Positions 17,530 to 26,654 of a stretch of 49,065 nucleotides of DNA are shown piece after piece. The number at the start of each line of letters is the position of its first letter. The first letter of the stretch is position 1. The stretch lies in assembly GCA_017635675.1 (NCBI GenBank), contig JAGBLA010000193.1, positions 1-49,065 of the forward strand. Reading direction: 5' to 3'. The DNA is from Ruminiclostridium sp. GTDB taxonomy: Bacteria > Bacillota > Clostridia > Oscillospirales > Ruminococcaceae. The notes beneath the pieces are model-generated. The model was not told the DNA's origin. It did no database searches and worked only from the letters and a program-made list of their open reading frames with translations. Both the position numbers and the translations under genes were made by a program.

Positions 17530-19434
17530 TTATTTTGTAAAGGGCAGCCAAACCCTCATCTGATTTTCGCCCCTGTTGCCCCATGTATAGTAGGGGACAG
17601 CGTATGCGGTGCAGTCGGTCTGATCAGGGCGCCGTGATGTATAGAGTGCATCGGTCTTGGCGGTACGCAGTGCCGGAACGCTGATTTTTACTATGCCTCC
17701 GAGAGTATCCGGTTCTTCGCTGACCGATATGACCCCGCTCGTGTCAAGGGTGAGGGAAAGCACATCTCCGTCGTTGTCAGCGCCTTCAAAGCAATATACC
17801 AGCGGACCTCTGCAAACTGCCGCAAAGCCTGTAAGACGAGGTATTGCGGGTGAAGCGTAAACGAACCGCGGAGTGTCATCAAGGGTAAGGGTTATCTCGC
17901 AGCCGCCGTTCGCGGGTATATACACATAGCCGCTGCACGGTTTGAGATCGGAACTTACGCCGTTGACAGAAAGAGAATATTTCCTGCTCCATGCGGGTAT
18001 CCTTATCGCGACACTTCCGTTACCTTTTACATTGTATTTTACTGTGAAACTGTAGGGATAATCCGTTTCGCATGAAAGCTCCATGCCGTTGCCGAAACTA
18101 ACATGACCCGACGCGAACAGGTGGCAGTAAACGGTGTCTTCGCTTTCGCCGTAAGCGTATTTCCCGAAGGAAGAAATAAGTCTTGCGGCATTGGGCGGAC
18201 AGCAGGCACAGGCATACCAGCGCGGGCGCTGAGTGAGGTCATGTCTGTGGGTGGGGGAGACTCCCGAGATACCGGGGATCACCTCCAGCGGGTTCACGTA
18301 GAAAAATCGCTTTCCGTCAAGCTGCATACCCGCAAGCACTGTATTGTAGAACGCCTGCTCCATGACATCGGCGTATTCGCCCTTTACTTCATTTTCCAGC
18401 ATTCTCGACGCGAAGAACATAAGTCCGATAGAGGCACATGTCTCTGCGTATGCGGTGTCGGGCGGCAGGTCGTAATTCACGCTGAACGCTTCGCCGTGGA
18501 CGGTTGAGCCTATGCCGCCGGTAATGTACATCTGACGTCTGGTAATACTGTTCCAGAGACGCTTGCAGGCTTCATACAGCTCGGAGTCGCCGGTCTCGGC
18601 GGCAAGGTCTGCCATCCCTGTATAAAGGTAAACCGCGCGAACCGCGTGTCCGACAGCGTTTTCCGCTTTTCTGAGCGGAACTCCGCTCTGCTGATAATCG
18701 GCGTTGCCCGCGTCATTCCCCCAGACCTGCCATTTGCGTGCTTCGCACTCGCGCTTGTAGAAGTCGGTGTCACAACCGCGTGAGTTGATGAAGTATTCTG
18801 CAAGCTCAAGGCATTTCCTGTCTCCCGAAAGCCTGTACATCTTCATAAGTGCAAGCTCTATTTCGGGGTGACCCGGAAAACCTCCGTGGTTCTCCTTGAT
18901 GAATACCTTATATATATGTGCGGTGTTTTTCAGCATCACATCGAGCAGCTTTCGCTTGCCGAGTGCTTCATAGCACGCGCACGCAGCTTCAGCCATGTGT
19001 CCCGCGCAGTAGAGCTCGTGCGCTTCAAGAAGGTTTGTCCAGCGCTTTTCCTTGTCCTTGACGGTGAAGTATGTATCGAGATAGCCGTCCTCGTCCTGTG
19101 CGTCGGCTATGATGTCGATAAGGTCATCAAGCTGTTTTTCCAGCGCAGGGTCAGGAAAGTTTTTCAGCGAGTATGCGGCGGCTTCTATCCATTTTGCGGC
19201 GTCGCTGTCCTGAAAGACCATTCCGTAGAAACCGTCTCCCGTGTCTTCGCCCCGCAGAGCCTTGCCCGCATTTATAAAGTTCTGTACGACATGGCTTTTT
19301 TCTGCGCCCTCGGCGTTGTCGTTCAGCACGGCGTACTGATATGGTATCACGGTGCTGCTGACAAGCCTCTGATATCTTCCGATAAAACCGTCCGAACGAT
19401 AATCGCCTTGTTTTATCTGATTTTGAATTCTCAT
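17530..19434 (-). CDS. GH127 beta-L-arabinofuranosidase
   Basis: A 634-residue protein with an (alpha/alpha)6 barrel and C-terminal beta domains, matching the HypBA1 family that removes beta-L-arabinofuranose with a zinc-bound cysteine nucleophile. The catalytic set is present: E331 and C333 in AETCAS, and C411/C412 in [13 protein letters not shown], with C411 equivalent to HypBA1 C417. No signal peptide is seen, so activity is cytoplasmic. It is the first gene of the minus-strand arabinose operon, divergent from the AraC regulator. Its presence suggests use of beta-linked arabinose, for example from hydroxyproline-rich plant glycoproteins or pectic side chains, besides ordinary alpha-linked arabinan. 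GH146 has a related fold, but the motif spacing here fits GH127. Confidence 0.93.
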   Translation of the reverse strand: MRIQNQIKQGDYRSDGFIGRYQRLVSSTVIPYQYAVLNDNAEGAEKSHVVQNFINAGKALRGEDTGDGFYGMVFQDSDAAKWIEAAAYSLKNFPDPALEKQLDDLIDIIADAQDEDGYLDTYFTVKDKEKRWTNLLEAHELYCAGHMAEAACACYEALGKRKLLDVMLKNTAHIYKVFIKENHGGFPGHPEIELALMKMYRLSGDRKCLELAEYFINSRGCDTDFYKRECEARKWQVWGNDAGNADYQQSGVPLRKAENAVGHAVRAVYLYTGMADLAAETGDSELYEACKRLWNSITRRQMYITGGIGSTVHGEAFSVNYDLPPDTAYAETCASIGLMFFASRMLENEVKGEYADVMEQAFYNTVLAGMQLDGKRFFYVNPLEVIPGISGVSPTHRHDLTQRPRWYACACCPPNAARLISSFGKYAYGESEDTVYCHLFASGHVSFGNGMELSCETDYPYSFTVKYNVKGNGSVAIRIPAWSRKYSLSVNGVSSDLKPCSGYVYIPANGGCEITLTLDDTPRFVYASPAIPRLTGFAAVCRGPLVYCFEGADNDGDVLSLTLDTSGVISVSEEPDTLGGIVKISVPALRTAKTDALYTSRRPDQTDCTAYAVPYYTWGNRGENQMRVWLPFTK

Positions 19435-19651
19435 AGTCCAGTGCCTTTCGGTATATTCCTGCTAAAGGATTTTTGTCTATATCCGGATTTGAAATACGGA
19501 TAGTGCCGTGATTTGATTTGTAATTAGCATTGACAAGACAAATAAATGCAATTGTTGTTAAAATGTATTGACAAATGCGGCTGTATATATTATAATTGTA
19601 TCGTACAGTAAAAATCAATGGATAATATTCTTAAAAATATGGAGGATAGTC
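19435..19651. promoter_or_regulatory. Divergent control region between GH127 operon and araC-type gene
   Basis: Toward the regulator, TTGACA (19568-19573) and TATAAT (19591-19596) with a 17-base spacer form a full consensus sigma-A promoter. TGTA-TCG-TACA (19597-19607) covers the expected start site. Downstream lies an operator with half-sites ATGGATAAT (19618-19626) and ATGGAGGAT (19639-19647), 21 bases apart; the second half overlaps the ribosome binding site. Toward GH127, a weaker minus-strand candidate TTGCAT (19551-19546) with GCTAAT (19528-19523) is visible. TATCCG-N11-CGGATA (19480-19502) is an inverted repeat in the GH127 leader. Binding proteins are inferred. Confidence 0.7.
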
Positions 19652-20500
19652 TTGAACGAGATAATACTTTCCACAGCGTCCCAGCCTGTAGTATGCGCCT
19701 GTGATTTTCAGATAGCGTTTGAGCCTTTTTATCACCTTGAACGTGTGCTCGATTTCAATGATCTTATCTATGTGGTCGAGGGAACCATGTATGTTTCGGA
19801 GGAAGGAACGGATTATGAGGTGAATGAGGGTGAGCTCCTGTTTCTGAAAAAGCATAAAAGGCACTACGGCGTGAAAGAGACTCAACGAGGCACGAAATGG
19901 TATTTCGCGCACTTTTACCTTGACGAACCGGAGGACGATACTCCGCATTTTGAGCCCGACTCTGCCCCTCTCGTGCTTAATCGTCCGCTGCGCTCTTATG
20001 AGGTGCTTCCGAAGAAACTCGGAGGACTGAAAAACGGACATATCGAGAAACGTTTTTCCGAGCTTGTGGAATACTGCCGGATGGGTGACGAGCTGAAAAG
20101 AATGCGGATAAACAATATGTTCTGCAAATTTCTCACGGATATAGCGCTTACGAAATATATGGACAAAAACGACTATTCACTGTCCTGCAGGATCTGCTCT
20201 TGGCTTGAAAAGCACTATGCCGAACCGTTCAGCGCGGAGAAACTGGAAAAGGAGTTCTATCTGAGCTACAAGCGTATGGCTGCCTTATTTAAGCAGGAAC
20301 AGGGCGTGACCATGCAGCAGTATCATTCCGGGTACCGTATGAAAGTCGCTGAATACCTGCTGCGCTCGACGCTTCTGCCGATAGGCGAGATCGCCAACGA
20401 GCTCGGATTCGAGGACAGATTGTATTTCAGCAGGTGCTTTCACTCGATTGTCGGGGTCTCTCCGAAAGAATACCGCAATTCGGCAAAACTTGACTATTGA
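19652..20500 (+). CDS. AraC-family transcriptional regulator of the arabinan locus
   Basis: A 282-residue regulator with an N-terminal cupin-like sensor domain (about 10-110; VEGTMYVSEEGTDYEVNEGELLFLKK) and a C-terminal pair of AraC helix-turn-helix motifs (about 175-280; AEKLEKEFYLSYKRMAALFKQ and IGEIANELGFEDRLYFSRCFH, ending GVSPKEYRNSAK). The TTG at 19652 is chosen because GGAGG lies six bases before it; the longer frame from 19568 begins inside the -35 box and cannot be transcribed from this promoter. Near-identical 30-base operators sit between its promoter and start codon and, inverted, upstream of the next operon. It therefore probably activates the import operon and limits its own level. 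The inducer may be arabinose or an arabino-oligosaccharide. Confidence 0.9.
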   Translation: MNEIILSTASQPVVCACDFQIAFEPFYHLERVLDFNDLIYVVEGTMYVSEEGTDYEVNEGELLFLKKHKRHYGVKETQRGTKWYFAHFYLDEPEDDTPHFEPDSAPLVLNRPLRSYEVLPKKLGGLKNGHIEKRFSELVEYCRMGDELKRMRINNMFCKFLTDIALTKYMDKNDYSLSCRICSWLEKHYAEPFSAEKLEKEFYLSYKRMAALFKQEQGVTMQQYHSGYRMKVAEYLLRSTLLPIGEIANELGFEDRLYFSRCFHSIVGVSPKEYRNSAKLDY

Positions 20501-20595
20501 TACAAATGTACTGCAGCAGCCGCAAAGAAAATACAGCGCGTTAATAAATTGTCTGTACATAAATCTTGGTTTGCTTTGAGTTGTCTGACGAGATA

Positions 20596-20654
20596 ATTAT
20601 CCATATATTTGAGAATATTATCCATTGATGTTGCACCGATATTGGGTATATAAT
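20596..20654 (+). promoter_or_regulatory. AraC-type operator and promoter of the arabinan import operon
   Basis: Two identical half-sites ATTATCCAT (20596-20604 and 20617-20625), spaced exactly 21 bases, read toward the operon. Bases 20600-20629 are nearly the reverse complement of 19614-19643 in the araC leader. A perfect -10 TATAAT is at 20649-20654, but the position 17 bases before it (TGATGT) is a poor -35 and overlaps the end of the operator. A good -10 without a -35 and an operator abutting that place is the classic layout for AraC-type activation. About 60 bases of untranslated leader follow. Confidence 0.72.
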
Positions 20655-20713
20655 AATTACAGCGTTAATACATTGTCAGATTATCTGCTTTCCCGATGCA
20701 AAGGAGATATGAT

Positions 20714-22318
20714 ATGAGGAGCAAAAAAACGAAGATACTCGCTGCTTTTGCTACAGTTGTCATTACAATTAGCGGCTGCGGCAGTCAGATACAGACAACT
20801 TTGCCGGAGCAGGCTCAGACGGAGGCGGCTGAAGTGGACAGAGATTACGATTTCACGGTTAGTTATGACGGAATAAAAAAAGGAAATGTCTCTTCCGGTG
20901 CATCCGTACATGACCCTTCGGTTCTCAAGGCTGACGGAAAGTACTACATATATGGCTCGCATATGTCGTGCGCGTCCTGTGAAGACCTTAAAACATGGAG
21001 ATTTGTTGCCAACGGTTACCGCGAGAGCAACACTGTCTTCGGGCAGATATATAATGTGTATGATGAGGCTTTCGCTTACGCGGGAAGTCCGAAAAGCACG
21101 ATCCCTACCGATGACGCGAAGAACGGCGGCGAGCACGTATGGGCTCCGGATGTTATCTACAACAAGGAAATGGGCAAGTATGTGATGTACTACTGCACCA
21201 CATCTACATGGAATGCGTCAAACCTGTGCTACGGAGTTTCGGACAGCCCGGAGGGCCCATTTGAATGGCAGGGAGCGCTGATATATTCCGGCTATGACAA
21301 GGAAACGATAAAGGCTACCGATATACTTGAATACGTGAGCGAGGAGTACGCGAACGAAACGTACTTCAAGGGAAATGAATACAGATTTGAGGATTTCCCG
21401 AATGCGATAGATCCCGCTGTATTCTATGACGGCGACGGCAGAATGTGGATGGTGTACGGCTCGTGGAGCGGCGGCATATTCCTGCTGGAGCTCGACGAAA
21501 AGACCGGGAAGGTAATTCACCCCGCGGCGGATCCCGACAACAATGTTGACCCTTACTACGGCAAGAGACTGCTGGGCGGCGGTCATAATTCTATCGAAGG
21601 ACCCTATATACTGTGGGACAAGTCCAGTGGATATTACTATCTGTTCGTTTCCTACGGCGGACTGAACCGTGACGGCGGATATCAGATACGTGTATTCCGC
21701 AGCGACAAGCCCGACGGGGAATATGTCGATATGTATGGAAAGAGACCGGAAAAGGGATTCAATCATGCGTACTTCGGTCTCAAGCTCTCCGGGAATTATA
21801 TGCTGCCGAGCCTGTCGAAAGCGTATAAGGCTACGGGTCACAATTCCGCGCTTGTTGATGATGATGGAAGAAAATACATAGTTTATCATACACGTTTCGA
21901 CGACGGAAGCGAGCGTCATTCCCCGAGAGTACATCAGTTCATCGTGAACGAAGAAGGCTGGCCCTGTATGCTGCCTTACCAGACGCAGGGCGAGGAGATC
22001 TCGGAAACGGGATATTCCATGCAGGAAACTGCCGGACGGTACTATTTTATAGACCAGGGAATGAAGATAGACGGCAAGGTCGCAGAGCCTGTCATACTCT
22101 ATCTCAACGACGACGGCACCGCGAAGACCGAAAAGTCCTCCGGTACATGGGAGATCAAAGAGGGTACATATTATATGACCCTTACACTCGGTGAGACAAC
22201 ATACAGCGGCGTGTTCTGTGAAATGCCGGATGAAGCGGGAACTCCTGTGATGACATTCTCGGCTGTCGGAAATGATGAGAGCGTGTGGGGAGTAAAGTAC
22301 ATTGAAGCGGGAGAGTAA
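20714..22318 (+). CDS. Extracellular GH43 arabinan endo-alpha-1,5-L-arabinanase lipoprotein
   Basis: A 534-residue surface enzyme expected to cut the alpha-1,5 backbone of arabinan by inversion. The signal peptide ends in a lipobox (TISGC, Cys about residue 17). The five-bladed GH43 propeller has predicted base D67 in VHDPSVL, pKa-modulating D233 in NAIDPAVF and acid E295 in SIEGPYIL. The region after about residue 430 fits the small beta-barrel domain found at the end of endo-arabinanases. ATG 20714 is chosen over 20696 because AAAGGAG lies seven bases before it and the signal peptide then starts with basic RSKKTK. It is the first gene of the large operon, directly behind the AraC-type operator. 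Confidence 0.92.
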   Translation: MRSKKTKILAAFATVVITISGCGSQIQTTLPEQAQTEAAEVDRDYDFTVSYDGIKKGNVSSGASVHDPSVLKADGKYYIYGSHMSCASCEDLKTWRFVANGYRESNTVFGQIYNVYDEAFAYAGSPKSTIPTDDAKNGGEHVWAPDVIYNKEMGKYVMYYCTTSTWNASNLCYGVSDSPEGPFEWQGALIYSGYDKETIKATDILEYVSEEYANETYFKGNEYRFEDFPNAIDPAVFYDGDGRMWMVYGSWSGGIFLLELDEKTGKVIHPAADPDNNVDPYYGKRLLGGGHNSIEGPYILWDKSSGYYYLFVSYGGLNRDGGYQIRVFRSDKPDGEYVDMYGKRPEKGFNHAYFGLKLSGNYMLPSLSKAYKATGHNSALVDDDGRKYIVYHTRFDDGSERHSPRVHQFIVNEEGWPCMLPYQTQGEEISETGYSMQETAGRYYFIDQGMKIDGKVAEPVILYLNDDGTAKTEKSSGTWEIKEGTYYMTLTLGETTYSGVFCEMPDEAGTPVMTFSAVGNDESVWGVKYIEAGE

Positions 22319-22604
22319 GAAAAGACCTCCGAGAGAGGGATTTCGCAGGCGCAAAAATTCTTACTACGAAGGAATGACGAAGAAGCAGATAGCTGCCGAT
22401 ACGGCGAAAACTGCGCTCAGGTGGTTTCTTATAACTCTGTTCCTGTTCGTGTACTGGGGCGCGATGCTGCTTTTGCTTTCGATGATTTTGGTGAACGTCT
22501 GGAAGGTCACGCTGACGGAGCTTATCATTTACGCGTGCATTCTCGGCGGCATCAGCTCGCTCGTTTACGCGTATGTGCTGGTGCACAGGAAATTTTACTA
22601 TTGA
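22302..22604 (+). CDS. Small two-helix membrane protein (100 aa)
   Basis: A 100-residue protein I do not recognise. It has a very basic N-terminus (KRESKKRPPREGFRRRK), then two hydrophobic segments (about 41-62 and 70-91) with a short turn, and ends HRKFYY. It starts at TTG 22302, overlapping the end of the arabinanase gene by 17 bases with GGGGAG nine bases upstream; an internal ATG at 22374 lacks a well-placed site. It lies 30 bases before the large binding-protein gene in the same direction, so co-expression with the importer is very likely. A role as a small accessory subunit or export helper of the transport complex is speculation. Antisense frames here are shadows. Confidence 0.7.
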   Translation: MKRESKKRPPREGFRRRKNSYYEGMTKKQIAADTAKTALRWFLITLFLFVYWGAMLLLLSMILVNVWKVTLTELIIYACILGGISSLVYAYVLVHRKFYY

Positions 22605-22634
22605 ATCGTATATTCTGCGGTCAAGGAGAGTAGT

Positions 22635-25631
22635 ATGGACAGAAAGAAAACGATAAAAGGACTTTCAAAAGCTTTAGCGGCATTGTTATTGTTATCGTTT
22701 GCGAATACCGCTGTTCTGGCGGGAAATGTTACAGCTCACGCGGCCGCCGGTACACCTGCCGTTTCCTCCTCCGTATATGACGGACAGTATGTGAGCGAGC
22801 GTATATCGAACAATTACTCAAAGGTGAGCGCAGGCTACACCGCAAAGGCGTATTCCGGTGATGAGCTGAAATTCCCTGTCTATACAGATATGGTGAACGG
22901 CGGTACCTCAAAAATGGTCGATGAGGATATCCTTATTACCAAAGATGGCGTGTCCGTGCCGGATAAAACGGCTGACCTTCACGAGGGCGACAAGGCGAAG
23001 ATACCTGTCTCTGTTCGGGAGAAAGCGTTATACGCGGTACGCTTTGAGTATATGTCATACGATGATTCCGTACTTCCCGTGGAGTTCTCCATGGCTCTTG
23101 ATGCCGAAGGGAATTTCCCGTTCTATGAATGCAGGAACATTAAACTGCGCTCAACGTGGATCCCGAAAGCGGAAAAGTCCTACGACCGCTACAATGATGA
23201 AGTTGTTACAGTTCCCGGGAAGGCTGTACAGTGGGAGACCGCTTACTTCACAGACGGAAGTGCGCGCCGTTCGGAGCCTCTGTTAATAGAGATGCCCGAG
23301 GGTGAGCATACACTGTATTTTGAGGTCAAGAGCGGAAACTTCCTGCTCGGAAGTGTGACGCTTGCCGCGCCCGAGAGCGTACCCGAATATACGGGTGCGC
23401 AGACTGCGGAAGGTACCGCGCTTATCACCATAGAGGGCGAGGATTACATATCCGCGAATGAATCGTCGGTACACGCTGTAGCGGATTTCGATGCGTCTGT
23501 ATCTCCCTACAAAGTTACCGAATCGGTGCTCAATTCCGTGGATCCCGCGTCTTTCGATACAGCGGGGCAGACGCTTACATACAAATTCAACGCCGAGACA
23601 GCCGGATACTATTATATAGCAATGAATTACAGCCAGTCCGACAAGACCGATTTTCCCGTGTTTGTGGATGTGCGGATAGATGACAAGCTTCCGAATACAG
23701 CGTTTGAAGCCTGCAGAATGGCATACTCGACAAATTACAGGACAGATACCCTGTCCGATGACAGCGGCAGCAAGCTGGCAGTTTATCTTGAACCCGGCGA
23801 GCACACCATATCATGCACTATTTCGCTTGAACCGATATGCTATGTTATCGAATCTGTCGAGGAGATTATGGCGGGTGTGAATGACCTTGCGCTGGAGATA
23901 ACGAAGGTGGCGGGCACAAATTCCGACAAATACAGAGACCTGTCTCTTTCACGTTATATCCCGAACCTTGACACCACGCTGAGAGGCTACGCCGATGAGC
24001 TCACAGAACTTGAAGCGAGCGCGAGACGCTACACCGGCGGCGGAAATGTCGCTGTGATGTCCTCGATGCTGATAGCGGCAAATCAGCTGAGATCTCTTGC
24101 CGACAATCCCGACGAGATACCTTACCGTATCGCTGAGCTTTCGTCCAGTACGAACTCCGTGAACCAGTACCTTGCGAATACGATAGATTCGCTGCTGAAA
24201 AACGGTCTTGCGATAGACCGTATCTGGATATACCAGGAGGGAGCAAAGCTCCCCGATCCTCCTGGATTTTTCGAGGTGATATGGAAAGCAATAGAGCGTT
24301 TCATAGCTTCATTCTTCGATCAGTCATATTCGGCATCGAATGTTGACCCCGAGCATATACAGGTCTGGGTGAACCGTTCAAGCCAGTATGTCCAGGTCAT
24401 GCAGAAGATGATCGACGAGTATTTCACTCCATCGACAGACATTGATGTGGATATAAGCATAATGCCGGATCAGTACAAGCTCGTTCTTGCAAATTCCTCC
24501 GGCAACGCTCCTGACGTTGCGACAGGCATAAACTACACGATACCTTATGAGCTCGCGATACGCGGAGCGCTTGCGGATATGGCGAAGTATCCCGATTTCA
24601 AGGAGACCGCGTCGGCGTATGAGCCGGGATTTTTCCTCACGGGAACTATCGGTGAGTCGGTGTATTCAATGCCCGAGACCATGAATTTCTGGGTGCTGGT
24701 ATATCGCACTGATGTGCTCGAAAAGCTCGGACTGAATGTTCCGGACACCATGCAGGACGTTATAGATATGCTGCCGGAGCTTCAGATGCGCGGTCTTAAC
24801 TTCTACTATCCTACCGCGGGCATGAGAGCTATGCGCAACTTCCACGGCACTACTCCGCTGATAGTACAGAGCGGCGGCGCACTTTACTCCGGGCTTGCAC
24901 AGGACGGTACCACGCTCGGAAGCGAAGCCTCGGTAAAGGGCTTCACCACACTTACGGATCTGTTTACGGTATATGATATGCCGGTAGATATTGACAACTT
25001 CTATCAGCATTTCAGAAACGGGGATATCCCGATAGGTATATGCGACTACGGAACATACAACCTTATAAGCAACGCGGCTCCCGAGCTTGCGGGTTCATGG
25101 GATATCTCGATAGTCCCCGGGCTTGAACAGCCCGACGGAAGCATCGCGAGAAATACCTGCGGATGCGCCGAATCGACCGTAATATTCAAGAGCAGCGCCG
25201 AGCGCGAGGCAAAGGCGTGGGAATTTATCAAGTGGTGGTCTTCCACTCCCGTGCAGGCGGAATTCGGACAGACTATCCAGATAACCTACGGAGATGAATA
25301 CCTCTGGACGACTGCAAATGTTGAGGCGTTCGAGCGTCTCCCGCTTGACAGCTCTCACAAAAAAGTGATACTCGAATTTGCAAAGAATGTAATTGATGTG
25401 GCACGCGTTCCGGGAACATATATGCTGGAACGAGAGATAAGCAACGCGTTCAACTCTGTGGTAGTTGACGGCAAGAGCGCACAGACGCGTATTGACGAGG
25501 CTGTCAAGGTGATAGACCGTGAGATGAAGCGCAAGCTTGAAGAATTCGGCTACATCGACAGCGAGGGGAATACTTTAAAAGAGTACAGGATCCCGGATAT
25601 AAACAGTATCATGCCGATACTCGGAAGATAA
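22635..25631 (+). CDS. Secreted multi-module sugar-binding protein (beta-sandwich modules fused to SBP_bac_1)
   Basis: A 998-residue exported protein. The signal peptide ends near residue 37 (TAHAAAG) without a lipobox. Residues about 50-240 and 245-425 look like two beta-sandwich, carbohydrate-binding-like modules (for example QTLTYKFNAETAGYYYIAMNYS and LAVYLEPGEHTISCTI). A helical stretch (about 425-565) joins them to a sugar-binding-protein domain (about 574-950) with HIQVWVNRSSQYVQVMQKMI, SGNAPDVATGINYTIPYELA, YSMPETMNFWVLVYRTDVLEKLGL and KAWEFIKWWSS. Ordinary SBPs are 400-550 residues, so this is about twice the usual size. Two permease genes follow at once, which supports a capture role for long oligosaccharides. 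How it stays at the cell without a lipid anchor is unclear. Confidence 0.85.
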   Translation: MDRKKTIKGLSKALAALLLLSFANTAVLAGNVTAHAAAGTPAVSSSVYDGQYVSERISNNYSKVSAGYTAKAYSGDELKFPVYTDMVNGGTSKMVDEDILITKDGVSVPDKTADLHEGDKAKIPVSVREKALYAVRFEYMSYDDSVLPVEFSMALDAEGNFPFYECRNIKLRSTWIPKAEKSYDRYNDEVVTVPGKAVQWETAYFTDGSARRSEPLLIEMPEGEHTLYFEVKSGNFLLGSVTLAAPESVPEYTGAQTAEGTALITIEGEDYISANESSVHAVADFDASVSPYKVTESVLNSVDPASFDTAGQTLTYKFNAETAGYYYIAMNYSQSDKTDFPVFVDVRIDDKLPNTAFEACRMAYSTNYRTDTLSDDSGSKLAVYLEPGEHTISCTISLEPICYVIESVEEIMAGVNDLALEITKVAGTNSDKYRDLSLSRYIPNLDTTLRGYADELTELEASARRYTGGGNVAVMSSMLIAANQLRSLADNPDEIPYRIAELSSSTNSVNQYLANTIDSLLKNGLAIDRIWIYQEGAKLPDPPGFFEVIWKAIERFIASFFDQSYSASNVDPEHIQVWVNRSSQYVQVMQKMIDEYFTPSTDIDVDISIMPDQYKLVLANSSGNAPDVATGINYTIPYELAIRGALADMAKYPDFKETASAYEPGFFLTGTIGESVYSMPETMNFWVLVYRTDVLEKLGLNVPDTMQDVIDMLPELQMRGLNFYYPTAGMRAMRNFHGTTPLIVQSGGALYSGLAQDGTTLGSEASVKGFTTLTDLFTVYDMPVDIDNFYQHFRNGDIPIGICDYGTYNLISNAAPELAGSWDISIVPGLEQPDGSIARNTCGCAESTVIFKSSAEREAKAWEFIKWWSSTPVQAEFGQTIQITYGDEYLWTTANVEAFERLPLDSSHKKVILEFAKNVIDVARVPGTYMLEREISNAFNSVVVDGKSAQTRIDEAVKVIDREMKRKLEEFGYIDSEGNTLKEYRIPDINSIMPILGR

Positions 25632-25652
25632 CGACAAGGAGGTGCTTGTTTA

Positions 25653-26654
25653 ATGGAAATACAGGCGAATACCGCAGCCGCACCCGCAAAGCCTGCGGTG
25701 AAGCGCAGAAAAAACAAGATCTCCCGCCGTGAGAACAACTGGCGCGGCTGGCTGTTCATCGGTCCTTACGCGCTGATATTCACGGTGTTCATACTTGTGC
25801 CGGTAATTCTTGCGATAATTCTGTCGTTTACCAATTTCAACGCTATCGAGTTTCCGAAGTTCGTAGGTTTTCTCAACTACATAACCATACTTACGAACGA
25901 TGCGGAGTTTATGAAATATGTCCTGCCGAATACTGTCATTTATGCTGTTGTTGTCGGTATCGGCGGTTATATTCTTTCCTTCATTCTCGCGTGGGCTTTG
26001 TGTAATCTCACAAAGCCCGTGCGAACCGTTTTTGCACTGATACTCTACTCACCGAGCATGACAACGGGTGTTGCCATGACGGTGCTGTGGAAGGTAATAT
26101 TCTCCGGCGACCAGGCGGGTCTTCTGAACAGCTGGCTGATGGAGCTCGGAGTGATAACCGAACCGATACTCTGGCTCACAGACGCGCGATTCCTGCTTCC
26201 GATAGTAATTATCATAGGATTGTGGTCGTCAATGGGAATAGGTTTTCTGAGCATGATAGCAGGTATCCTGAATACCGACGCTTCGCTTTACGAAGCGGCG
26301 TCAATAGACGGCATAACAAACAGGTTCCAGGAAATGGTGTATATCACGATACCGCAGATGAAACCCCAGATGCTCTTCGCGGCAGTCATGGCGATAGTCG
26401 GAGCTTTTCAGAACGGTATGATAAGCTCGATGCTTGTAGGCAATCCCTCGCCGGGCTATGCGTCCCAGCTTCTTGTGAACCACATCGAAGACTACGGCTT
26501 CCTGCGTTATGAAATGGGCTACGCGGCTGCGATCTCGGTAGTTCTTCTGCTGATCGTTCAGCTGTTCAGCAAGGGCGCTAACGCTCTGCTTACAGATAAG
26601 GATCCTTACGGGAAAGCAAAGGTGTCTAAACCGGAAAGGAGAACGATAAAATGA
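25653..26654 (+). CDS. Sugar ABC transporter permease, UgpA/MalF type (pair 1)
   Basis: A 333-residue inner-membrane subunit with six predicted helices after a basic, Ala/Pro-rich N-terminal tail of about 40 residues ([17 protein letters not shown]). The cytoplasmic EAA loop that docks on the ATPase reads [26 protein letters not shown]. The start follows AAGGAGG and lies 21 bases after the large binding-protein gene. Its stop overlaps the next permease start by four bases (ATGA), so the two are made together and probably form one heterodimeric channel. No ATPase gene lies in this part of the operon; the MsmX-type ATPase 12 kb downstream is the likely motor. Confidence 0.95.
   Translation: MEIQANTAAAPAKPAVKRRKNKISRRENNWRGWLFIGPYALIFTVFILVPVILAIILSFTNFNAIEFPKFVGFLNYITILTNDAEFMKYVLPNTVIYAVVVGIGGYILSFILAWALCNLTKPVRTVFALILYSPSMTTGVAMTVLWKVIFSGDQAGLLNSWLMELGVITEPILWLTDARFLLPIVIIIGLWSSMGIGFLSMIAGILNTDASLYEAASIDGITNRFQEMVYITIPQMKPQMLFAAVMAIVGAFQNGMISSMLVGNPSPGYASQLLVNHIEDYGFLRYEMGYAAAISVVLLLIVQLFSKGANALLTDKDPYGKAKVSKPERRTIK

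Noticed and set aside
19568..19651. N-terminal extension of the AraC-family regulator from ATG 19568
   Set aside because: These bases contain the -35 and -10 boxes and the transcription start, so they cannot be translated from that promoter; TTG 19652 has GGAGG at the right distance.
21218..22354. Long antisense open frame (378 codons) opposite the GH43 arabinanase gene
   Set aside because: The plus frame has signal peptide, catalytic triad and ribosome site; the antisense frame has no family motif and mirrors the codon pattern of the real gene.
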